This document shows positions 1 through 6,140 of a DNA stretch of 13,596 nt, piece by piece. Numbering within the stretch: position 1 is the stretch's first letter; every line of letters starts with the position of its first letter. The stretch spans positions 1 through 13,596 of the forward strand of contig JAUWZY010000014.1 of NCBI GenBank assembly GCA_030615045.1, written 5' to 3'. The translations under genes and the position numbers were made by a program. The notes under the pieces are model-generated. The model worked only from the letters and a program-made list of their open reading frames with translations, was not told the DNA's origin and did not search any database. This DNA comes from Chloroflexota bacterium. Its GTDB lineage: Bacteria > Chloroflexota > Dehalococcoidia > SZUA-161 > JAUWZY01.

Positions 1-2
1 AT

Positions 3-860
3 ATGTCTGAAGCGTTTAATGTTTGGGTTAGGTTTGCAGGATTCCAGCAAAAAAGCTTCCTCATACCGTTCCCTCATATCGTGCACACTAAACGTGCTGG
101 TGAGTTTTCGGCGGAGTCTTTTGGAGAGTTTAAGCAATTCATTGAGAAGTTTGCGAAAAAATCTATAACGGATGATGATCTCGAGAAGGCGATTAAAGTT
201 TATAATCGCAACAGGAGACTCCTTAAACGGCTCTGGGAATTCCTAAAGCGCGAGAATCCGCCTATAACGGGGCTGGAAGTCGCGACCGCGGCCTTGGCTT
301 CCCAAGTCATGGACAAGCAAGAATGCAATCAAATGCTAGAGCGACTTATCCAGAAATTAGAAACCGAGCCTGGCGAAGTGCCGCCAGGGATAAGGCTGAT
401 GGTAACTGGAGGTGCTTGTGACGACTTGAGAATTTTCGATTTGATTGAACATCTGAATTACAGCACAAACTTGATTTTCATCGACTCGTGCACAGCAACT
501 AGGTACTTCTGGTTTGAGGTGCCTGAGGACAGACCCGATAAGCTTAAAGCGCTTGCTGAGGGATACCTTAGCAGAATTCCATGTCCTGCAAAAGATAATG
601 TTCCCGGTACCGGGGAGAGAAAAAGGTTCAGGTTCATCCAACAGTCCATCGAGGACTTCAGGCCAGATGGGATAATATTTATCTACCAGAGATTTTGCAG
701 TCCTCAACCGCACGACATCGCGGCATTGAAGCCTATCTTGGATAAGTTGGGAGTTCCGTGGACCGAGCTTGAACTGGATACGACTATACCATCGACACAA
801 TTTAGAACTCAGTTAGAAGCCCTTGTAGAATTAATAACGGGGGTGGTGCCATTTGAATGA
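3..860 (+). CDS. 2-hydroxyacyl-CoA dehydratase / benzoyl-CoA reductase catalytic subunit (HgdB/BcrB family), 5' partial
   Basis: This is the C-terminal two thirds of an iron-sulfur subunit of the HgdB/HgdA/BcrB/BcrC family, whose members accept ATP-energised electrons from a partner activator and reduce an acyl-CoA. The visible 285 residues carry family-like cysteine segments: GGACDD (Cys139), DSCTATRYF (Cys163), RIPCP (Cys194) and QRFCSPQPHD (Cys232), in the usual order. Full members are about 370-430 residues, and the N-terminal part with the first cysteine segment is missing. The ATG at base 3 is therefore probably internal, and the gene most likely begins left of the window. The final DTTIPSTQFRTQLEAL stretch matches the usual end of the family. 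The gene overlaps the next one by 8 bp, so translation is probably coupled. A second catalytic subunit would be expected upstream. The substrate (hydroxyacyl-CoA, aromatic acyl-CoA or another) is unknown. Confidence 0.85.
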   Translation: MSEAFNVWVRFAGFQQKSFLIPFPHIVHTKRAGEFSAESFGEFKQFIEKFAKKSITDDDLEKAIKVYNRNRRLLKRLWEFLKRENPPITGLEVATAALASQVMDKQECNQMLERLIQKLETEPGEVPPGIRLMVTGGACDDLRIFDLIEHLNYSTNLIFIDSCTATRYFWFEVPEDRPDKLKALAEGYLSRIPCPAKDNVPGTGERKRFRFIQQSIEDFRPDGIIFIYQRFCSPQPHDIAALKPILDKLGVPWTELELDTTIPSTQFRTQLEALVELITGVVPFE

Positions 861-1647
861 GGGGAAAATCCTAGCTGGATTAGATGTAGGTCATGTTAAT
901 ACCAAGGTCGTGATAATCAGAGGGGAAGAGATTCTTGGATACTGTACAACACCCTCTGGATTCGATGTGGCGGCCTCGGCTCAAGCAGCATTAAATGAGG
1001 CTTTGGGCAAAGTCAGAATTTCACGCGGTGAATTGGCTGGGATTGTGGCTACTGGAATCTTTAGAGATGTGATATATGATGTACCAGCGCTGAATGTAAC
1101 CAAGACTGTACCCGAATATGTAGCGGATGCTAAGGGAGCTCTATTCCTTAACAAAAATTCCAGAACAGTCATTGATATCGGTGGAAATATATGCAAAGCT
1201 ATCCGTTACGACCAAAACGGGAACGTCCTAGATGTTATCAATAACGATAAATGTGCTGACGGCCTTGGTATTTTTTACACTGCTATAGCCAGAGCTTTAG
1301 GGTTAAGCGAACAGGAATTGTCCGAATTAGCGCTTAAATCCACCAAGGATGTATCTATTACTATTCACTGCGCCGTATCCGCTGAATCGGAGGTGGTTGG
1401 TTTAATGTGTGAAGGCATGGACGTTGCAGATGTAGCAAATGCTGTCTTGAAATTCATAGCTGAACGGGTTGCTGCTATGTGTACATATATGCGTCTCGCA
1501 AAAGAGGTCGCGGTAGCTGGAGGTCTGGCCAAATCCGAAGCACTCGTTAAGCATCTTTCGAGTTTAATGAAACAAGATGTAAGCGCTTTGGATATTCCGG
1601 AATATGTAGGTGCCAGTGGTGCTGTGGTGACCAGTTATGAAGGCTGA
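853..1647 (+). CDS. Activating ATPase of dehydratase/benzoyl-CoA reductase system (BadF/BadG/BcrA/BcrD family), subunit 1
   Basis: This 264-residue protein belongs to the ASKHA-fold BadF/BadG/BcrA/BcrD ATPases, which hydrolyse ATP to inject electrons into the catalytic subunits. Visible motifs are the phosphate-1 loop LDVGHVNTK (residues 10-18), the phosphate-2 region DIGGNICK (108-115), NDKCADG with Cys134, HCAVSAESE with Cys173, and AGGLAKSE near the C-terminus. In HgdC two cysteines at the Cys134 and Cys173 positions bind one [4Fe-4S] cluster at the dimer interface, and both are kept here. Unusually, the family's GGQDxK signature reads GGNICK. The TTG start is chosen because it overlaps the upstream stop by 8 bp and follows a GGGGGTGG ribosome-binding site; the nearby ATG at 857 is out of frame and soon stops. 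The following gene is a second, different ATPase, so a BcrA/BcrD-like heterodimer is likely. Confidence 0.88.
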   Translation: MNEGKILAGLDVGHVNTKVVIIRGEEILGYCTTPSGFDVAASAQAALNEALGKVRISRGELAGIVATGIFRDVIYDVPALNVTKTVPEYVADAKGALFLNKNSRTVIDIGGNICKAIRYDQNGNVLDVINNDKCADGLGIFYTAIARALGLSEQELSELALKSTKDVSITIHCAVSAESEVVGLMCEGMDVADVANAVLKFIAERVAAMCTYMRLAKEVAVAGGLAKSEALVKHLSSLMKQDVSALDIPEYVGASGAVVTSYEG

Positions 1648-2536
1648 TTATTGGGAAATGACTGAGTACTCCTTAGTTAACGAACAGTTAGATTGGACGA
1701 GAGCTAAGGTGATAGTGGCCGGAATAGATATCGGGGCAGTGAACTCCAAAGCTGTGATACTACTGGATAGACACCCGTATGCAATTTCTCAAGTCAGAAC
1801 TCGAGAACCCAAAGAGTCTGCTTTCAGGGCTATAAATGCGGCTTTGGCTAAAACCCATTTGAAGTTACAGGATATCCATTGCATTGTGGCGACCGGTCGC
1901 GGGAGGGGACAAGTCCCATTCGCACATAAAACTATATCTGAAACTGCGTGCAGCGCCGCAGGGGCAGTACATATCTGGGGCCCAACTGTGCGTACGGTGC
2001 TAGATGCTGGGGGCCAGAGTTGCAAAGTAATCCACTGCACCGAGAAGGGCAGAGTAACTGCTTTCCTTTGGAACGATAAATGTGCTGAGGGCATTGGACG
2101 CTCGATGGAAGTATTTGCTGATCTGGTTAAGAAAGACGTAACCGAGATGGGAAGAATCGCCCTTGAGCTTGATCAGTTCCCAAAGATATCTGATTTCTGT
2201 CCAGTATACACTAGATCCGAAGCTCTGGATTTGATCCGCGCGAAAGTGCCCCTGAATCAAGTCATAGCAGCTTACCACTACGCTATGGCTAATAGAATCA
2301 GCGTATTAGTAGCTAGATTAGGCGTGAAAAAGGACTTTGTGAGCGTTGGAGGACTGGCTAAGAATCCCGGAATAGTTTATTGGTTGGATAAAATCCTGAA
2401 GGTAAGCAGTTCACCTTCTAAACCTGAATGGGACCCCATGTTAACAGCGGCTCTAGGCGCAGCTCTATTTGCGGATGCCGTATACAGAGGCGCGCAACTG
2501 TATGTCTTCAGCAAAAGTGGGACAGTTATGCCTTGA
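1637..2536 (+). CDS. Activating ATPase of dehydratase/benzoyl-CoA reductase system (BcrA/BzdQ-like), subunit 2
   Basis: This second BadF/BadG/BcrA/BcrD-family ATPase has 299 residues. It differs clearly from its neighbour and resembles the longer BcrA/BzdQ type with an N-terminal extension (QLDWTRAKVIVAG). Motifs are GIDIGAVNSKAV (29-40), VATGRGRG (84-91), the conserved GPTVRTVLDAGGQSCK (115-130), NDKCAEGIGR with Cys149, DFCPVYTRSE with Cys188, and GGLAKNPGI near the C-terminus. Both presumed cluster cysteines are present. The family's GGQD reads GGQS, and the usual VFAESE reads VYTRSE. The ATG at 1637 overlaps the upstream stop by 11 bp; starts at 1658 (ATG) or 1709 (GTG) would shorten the N-terminus and cannot be excluded. 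The gene order catalytic-ATPase-ATPase resembles bad/bzd/bcr operons. No convincing terminator follows. The substrate remains unknown. Confidence 0.87.
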   Translation: MKADYWEMTEYSLVNEQLDWTRAKVIVAGIDIGAVNSKAVILLDRHPYAISQVRTREPKESAFRAINAALAKTHLKLQDIHCIVATGRGRGQVPFAHKTISETACSAAGAVHIWGPTVRTVLDAGGQSCKVIHCTEKGRVTAFLWNDKCAEGIGRSMEVFADLVKKDVTEMGRIALELDQFPKISDFCPVYTRSEALDLIRAKVPLNQVIAAYHYAMANRISVLVARLGVKKDFVSVGGLAKNPGIVYWLDKILKVSSSPSKPEWDPMLTAALGAALFADAVYRGAQLYVFSKSGTVMP

Positions 2537-2551
2537 GAATTAACGGACACT

Positions 2552-3330
2552 TCAGAGGCCAATATCCTGCTCCCTGATGGCCCTATTATAACTCTTTCTA
2601 GCTTCTAATGTCCTGCTCTTCCCCTCCTTTCTCTTCTGTATTACCTCAAGATGTCTCCCCGTATAGGCGTCATAATAAAATAATTTCTTGCCCCCTGTCG
2701 GCCCCAAAACAAAAGGGCAGAAAAGCCTTATGCATCTCTGCCCCTCATCATCACTGTTGCCACTGCCACAGCCCTATTAGGTCATATAACCACTATCGCT
2801 TACATTGCCTGCTCTCGCTTACTTTGCCGCCTATTCTCTCCAAAGTCTCTTCCGCCATCATAGATGTCAATCTGCTGAATTCCACCGTGGTTGTCGTAAG
2901 CATACCTCCTTGCCAGCGTGGTACCAAGTCCTGCTAAGGTTTTGAGTTTACATCCGGGATGCTGTATGGAACAAAACGTCATTTTGTGAAACAACAGGTC
3001 TGGCCGACTCGCAACACTAGGATACGATCTTTCCAAATCCGCCTATCTCATCAAATCACTTGCTCAATCCAGAAGGTTTACGATCACGCATGACCATCTC
3101 CATCAGCTGGTGCCACCTCTCAGTGAACTTGTCCCACTGCTCAGTTTCACTGTCCTGTCCCTCTGGTTTCTTGTGGTCATCATCGAGTAGGTCGATAGCT
3201 CCTCTGAGATGGCTGGAAGAGACCTACCTTCTCATAGGTTGCCAGTTCTCCTCCGAGCTCGTCATCGAGCTGTTCCCCCTTTGGCGCCTTTGTTCTTTGG
3301 TTTCATCTCCGGCATCCTCCCCACTTGACC
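2552..3330 (-). pseudogene. Possible decayed coding region, unidentified
   Basis: The 814-bp gap between the ATPase gene and the tRNA has no intact gene. On the minus strand three separate open stretches read like protein: 3056-3223 (contains EQWDKFTERWHQLMEMV, ends in TGA), 2800-3036 (contains YDNHGGIQQIDIYDGGRDFG, TTG start) and 2552-2773 (contains YYDAYTGRHLEVIQ, no ATG, ends in TGA). They lie in different frames, interrupted by stops, and a further stretch near 3240-3280 (EQLDDELGGELATYEKV) would need another frame change to join. This could be one or more decayed genes, or chance frames on a purine-rich strand. I recognise no family, see no transposase or integrase motif, and found no terminal inverted repeats. 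Confidence 0.3.
2706..2743 (-). terminator. Terminator-like stem-loop reading leftward
   Basis: Read on the minus strand, GGGCAGA (2743-2737) pairs perfectly with TCTGCCC (2721-2715) across a 15-nt loop and is followed at once by TTTTGTTTT (2714-2706). This could end leftward transcription from the tRNA or argC side. The large loop, and its position inside one of the protein-like open stretches, keep confidence low. Confidence 0.35.
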
Positions 3331-3350
3331 TTCCTGATAAGGAATTAGAG

Positions 3351-3423
3351 TGCCCCCAAGGGAATTCGAATCCCTGTTTTCAGCTTGAAAGGCTGACGTC
3401 CTTGGCCTCTAGACTATGGGGGC
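3351..3423 (-). tRNA. tRNA-Glu (anticodon UUC)
   Basis: The 73-nt minus-strand cloverleaf has acceptor GCCCCCA pairing with TGGGGGC and discriminator A at 3351. The D arm GTCT/AGGAC encloses AGAGGCCA. The anticodon stem TCAGC/GCTGA encloses loop CTTTCAA, giving anticodon TTC (3389-3387). The T arm AGGGA/TCCCT encloses TTCGAAT. The D and anticodon arms closely resemble bacterial tRNA-Glu. CCA is not encoded. The gene lies 29 bp downstream of the argC stop, on the same strand. Its 3' end faces the A+T-richer region on the left, which is the usual arrangement when a tRNA gene has served as an integration site. Confidence 0.96.
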
Positions 3424-3431
3424 TTGTCTGA

Positions 3432-3440
3432 AGTATAGCA
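3432..3440 (-). promoter_or_regulatory. Extended -10 promoter for tRNA-Glu
   Basis: On the minus strand the sequence reads TGCTATACT, an extended -10 (TGN plus TATACT), ending 8 nt before the first base of the tRNA. No good -35 box is seen at 17-18 nt spacing. Initiation about 7 nt downstream would fall at or one base before the mature 5' end, so the leader would be almost absent. Transcription from the argC operon could also reach the tRNA. Confidence 0.5.
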
Positions 3441-3452
3441 TAATGGGAGCAT

Positions 3453-4475
3453 TTATGGATACACTGCTGGCATTTCCAGTCCCGCGGTCTCGGGGAAGCC
3501 CAGCATCAGGTTCATATTCTGGATCGCCTGCCCAGCCCCGCCTTTGACCAGATTATCGAGGCAGCTGATCACAATCAGCCTGCCAGTCCTCAAGTCAATT
3601 GTGGGATAGATTAGGCACAGATTATTGCCCCAGGTCTGCTTGGTGCCTGGTGCGAAATCAACTATTTTAACGAAGGGCTCACCTCGATAGAATTCCTGAT
3701 AAAGCTGTTTGACCTCCTCCCTGCCCGTCTCCCCCCGAAGTAGCTTGGCATAGCACGAGGTCAATATCCCCCGGGTCATGGGCACCAGGTGAGGGAGGAA
3801 GGTTATCGAGAGCGGCTCTGGGATGAGTTTTTGCAGCTCTTGCACCATTTCGGGGAGATGGCGATGCCCATCGAGGGCATAGGCGGAGACATTCTCATTG
3901 GCTTCAGAGAAATGGGTGTCCAAGCTCAGGGTTCTCCCCGCGCCCGAGACCCCAGATTTGCTGTCGATGACGATGTCGGGCGCGATAATCCTCTGTTCGA
4001 CCGCTGGGGCTAAAGCAAGGATGGCGCCAATAAGGTAGCAGCCGGGATTGGCCACCAGGCGAGCTGAGGCTATCTGGGGGCGATTGAGCTCGGTGAGCCC
4101 GTAGACCGCTTCTCCCAGAAGCTCAGGAGCAGGATGGCTTACCTGATACCAGAGCTGATATTCCGCGCTCTCCTTGAGCCTGAAGTCGGCGCTCAAGTCC
4201 ATCACCTTGATGCCCCGTTCCAGGGCTTTGACGACCTCCTCGGCGCTGGCTTTATGAGGCATGGCAGAGAAAACCAGGTCCACATCCTCAAACTCCGACT
4301 GGATAATCAGGTCGATGTCGCCAAGGTGGGGGAAAATCTGGCCCAGCTTGTTTCCGATAGCGCTCCGCCCGGTAACCGAGGCAAGCTTTACCCTGGGATG
4401 ACGATAAAGCAATCGCGCTAACTCCATCCCGGTATAGCCAGTGACATTGATGATGCCGACCTTTATCCGCTTCAT
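3453..4475 (-). CDS. argC: N-acetyl-gamma-glutamyl-phosphate reductase
   Basis: ArgC catalyses the NADPH-dependent reduction of N-acetylglutamyl 5-phosphate to the semialdehyde, the third step of arginine/ornithine synthesis in the cytoplasm. The 340-residue protein is of normal length. It has the nucleotide-binding NVTGYTGMELARLL segment (10-23), the catalytic cysteine in ANPGCYLIG (Cys146), SGVSGAG (174-180), GHRHLPEM (203-210) and LPHLVPMTRGIL. The ATG start overlaps the upstream metalloprotease stop in an ATGA arrangement, indicating translational coupling. No other arginine gene is in the window, so this argC sits apart from the usual argCJBD cluster, last in a mixed operon. Confidence 0.97.
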   Translation of the reverse strand: MKRIKVGIINVTGYTGMELARLLYRHPRVKLASVTGRSAIGNKLGQIFPHLGDIDLIIQSEFEDVDLVFSAMPHKASAEEVVKALERGIKVMDLSADFRLKESAEYQLWYQVSHPAPELLGEAVYGLTELNRPQIASARLVANPGCYLIGAILALAPAVEQRIIAPDIVIDSKSGVSGAGRTLSLDTHFSEANENVSAYALDGHRHLPEMVQELQKLIPEPLSITFLPHLVPMTRGILTSCYAKLLRGETGREEVKQLYQEFYRGEPFVKIVDFAPGTKQTWGNNLCLIYPTIDLRTGRLIVISCLDNLVKGGAGQAIQNMNLMLGFPETAGLEMPAVYP

Positions 4476-4852
4476 CGACCTTCTCTGATTGCCCGAATTT
4501 CCCTCAGCCTTTTGTCGCTGATGCCAAAATAATGGGCTATCTCATGGCGTACTGTATCCTGAATCCTGGCCATCATTTCCTTATCAGAACGACACCTCAT
4601 TTCAATGGGTTTTTGGAAAATGGTTATCTTATCTGGCAGCTCTATGGGGTGCCAGACACTTCGCTTCGTTAGCGGTACACCTTCATACAGACCCAGCAAG
4701 TCCCGGCGCCTCCTGATTCCCAGCCCAGCTAACTGGGCTGGATGAGGCCAATCCTCTATCACTACCACGATGTTTTCCAGTCTCTCTCGAAACTGCTCCG
4801 GCAGACTGTCAAGCGCCTCGACTACCAACTCTCGAAAACTTTCCCTCTCCAC
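4472..4852 (-). CDS. Zincin-like metalloprotease family protein (Zincin_1/DUF1025 type)
   Basis: This 126-residue protein ends with the signature HEIAHYFGISD (103-113), matching the HExxHxxGxxD zinc-binding motif of the small zincin-like family formerly called DUF1025. His103, His107 and Asp113 are the expected zinc ligands and Glu104 the general base. The N-terminal half has the family pattern of an acidic helix followed by VVVIEDWP. No signal peptide or membrane segment is seen, so it is probably cytoplasmic; its substrate is not known. The start is a GTG preceded by an AAGGA-type ribosome-binding site and lies 44 bp inside the end of nth. Its stop overlaps the argC start by 4 bp. It is thus fixed inside the operon, but nothing in the context explains a shared role. 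Confidence 0.85.
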   Translation of the reverse strand: MERESFRELVVEALDSLPEQFRERLENIVVVIEDWPHPAQLAGLGIRRRRDLLGLYEGVPLTKRSVWHPIELPDKITIFQKPIEMRCRSDKEMMARIQDTVRHEIAHYFGISDKRLREIRAIREGR

Positions 4853-5501
4853 CGTTCCTTACCTCGCTTGATGGACAATCCTCCTGGAATATACATTGAT
4901 GACATCTGGGATTCCGAGCCTTACACACCCGGCGGCCGTGCTCGATCATATTTAAGTGGAACTGATAAATGGCATCTAAGGGAACCATGTGCTCCAATAA
5001 TTCATGCGCTTGCTCCACAGAGACCGTGGAATCGATAAGCCCCAGCTTCCTCGCTACCCGATAGAGGTGGGTGTCCACTGGGAGAGCCGGCCTGCCTAAG
5101 GAGAAAAGGAGGACGCAGCCTGCCGTCTTCGGGCCAACCCCGGGAAGTTGACGCAGCCAGGCCTTGGCCTGGGGCAGGGGAAGCTCGCCGAGAAATGAGA
5201 GCTCTAAACAACCTCGTTCCGCCGAAATCGTTTCCAGGATGAGCTTTATCCTGGCAGCTTTGACCTGGGACAGCCCGCCACATCTGATCGCTTGGGCAAT
5301 ATGTTCGACATCACCTTCAGCCACTGCCTCCCAGCTGTCAAAGGAGGCGAGGAGGGAGGAAAATGCCCGCCCGGTGTTAACATCCGATGTATTCTGGGAC
5401 AGGATGGTCGCGATTAGCTCAGAAATTGGCTCCCCATGGCGATGCCACTGAGGGACGCCATATTCCTGAGCCAGGAGATGAATTACCTCGTTGATGTTCA
5501 T
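4809..5501 (-). CDS. nth: Endonuclease III-type DNA glycosylase/AP lyase
   Basis: This base-excision repair enzyme removes oxidised pyrimidines and cleaves the abasic site. The 230-residue protein has the helix-hairpin-helix LPGVGPKTAG (119-128) with the catalytic lysine at Lys125, and PVDTHLYRV (141-149) with the catalytic aspartate at Asp143. The C-terminal [4Fe-4S] loop is complete: Cys193, Cys200, Cys203 and Cys209 in the C-x6-C-x2-C-x5-C spacing. About 20 residues follow the last cysteine, partly inside the 44-bp overlap with the metalloprotease gene, making it slightly longer than E. coli Nth (211 residues). The ATG start lies 6 bp after the phosphatase stop. It could be an Nth-family member with shifted substrate preference, but the catalytic residues are all there. 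Confidence 0.93.
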   Translation of the reverse strand: MNINEVIHLLAQEYGVPQWHRHGEPISELIATILSQNTSDVNTGRAFSSLLASFDSWEAVAEGDVEHIAQAIRCGGLSQVKAARIKLILETISAERGCLELSFLGELPLPQAKAWLRQLPGVGPKTAGCVLLFSLGRPALPVDTHLYRVARKLGLIDSTVSVEQAHELLEHMVPLDAIYQFHLNMIEHGRRVCKARNPRCHQCIFQEDCPSSEVRNGGEGKFSRVGSRGA

Positions 5502-5507
5502 GAGCTT

Positions 5508-6140
5508 CTATACACCCAAATGCTTTAGATGGCAGGTGTCATTGAGCAAACTGAGCACAGGGTTGCCATCGCTGACCTCAAAGACATTGATGGCGCCGAC
5601 ATCCTGCCCCAGCTGCCAGAAGTGGGAGTTGTCCACGCCAAGGACGACGCAAAGCAGAACGCGACAAACCACATTATGCGAGACGAGAACCACTGTCTGC
5701 TCACTATGATTTTTCACCAGGCTATCGATTGCAGCCGTAATCCTGTGCTGCACATCCTGAAGGCTCTCCCCGTGCGGGAAGCACACCTCCTGGGGGCGCT
5801 CCAGCCACTTTTTGTAGAGGTCCCTGTCCTGCGCCGCTGCCTCCTGTGGCGAAAGCCCCTGCCAGTCGCCGAAATCGATGTCGATGAGACCCTCCAGCGG
5901 CTGCACCGCAAGTTCCACCTGGCTGGCCAGGCTCTGGGCTGTCATCAAGGCTCGCCGCAAGGGGCTGGAATAGAGCGCTGCGATCTCCCAGCGGGAAAGC
6001 CTCTCCGCTGCCGCTTCTGCCTGTCTTATCCCGGTGTCATCAAGGGCCAGGTCAGCCCGACCACGAAACCTCTCCACCCGATTCCATTCCGTCCGATTCC
6101 ATTCCGTCTGCCCATGCCTTATCAAAACGAAACGGGTCAA
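5508..6140 (-). CDS. Histidine phosphatase superfamily protein (phosphoglycerate mutase/CobC-like)
   Basis: This branch-1 histidine phosphatase starts with TRFVLIRHGQTEWN, in which His9 of RHG would be the phosphorylated residue. A second conserved histidine lies in VVLVSHNVVC, and the acidic region HGESLQDV is present. Members act on small phosphomonoesters such as alpha-ribazole phosphate or 3-phosphoglycerate; the sequence does not tell which. I choose the TTG at 6140, whose TTGA overlaps the cimA stop and which has GGAGAGG six bases upstream. This gives 210 residues and the usual N-terminus; a TTG at 6164 would add eight. The residues after RHGQ are a tandem duplication (TEWNR TEWNR), encoded by an exact 15-bp repeat. 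Confidence 0.88.
   Translation of the reverse strand: MTRFVLIRHGQTEWNRTEWNRVERFRGRADLALDDTGIRQAEAAAERLSRWEIAALYSSPLRRALMTAQSLASQVELAVQPLEGLIDIDFGDWQGLSPQEAAAQDRDLYKKWLERPQEVCFPHGESLQDVQHRITAAIDSLVKNHSEQTVVLVSHNVVCRVLLCVVLGVDNSHFWQLGQDVGAINVFEVSDGNPVLSLLNDTCHLKHLGV
6079..6108. repeat. Exact 15-bp tandem duplication inside the phosphatase gene
   Basis: The unit CGATTCCATTCCGTC occurs twice back to back (6079-6093 and 6094-6108). On the coding (minus) strand it encodes TEWNR twice, inserting five residues directly after the catalytic RHGQ of the phosphatase while keeping the frame. Confidence 0.95.

Noticed and set aside
2557..2582. Inverted repeat GGCCA/TGGCC after the second ATPase gene as a terminator
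   Set aside because: The stem is only 5 bp with a 16-nt loop and no T run follows.
2608..2937. A 109-codon plus-strand open frame rich in Ser, Pro, His and Cys
   Set aside because: Composition reflects a pyrimidine-rich strand; there is no ribosome-binding site or recognisable motif.
3315..3350. Small hairpin TTCCT/AGGAA next to the tRNA 3' end as a tRNA terminator
   Set aside because: It has only five base pairs and no T run on the minus strand.
3060..3431. A 123-codon plus-strand open frame
   Set aside because: It runs straight through the tRNA-Glu gene on the opposite strand and has no family likeness.
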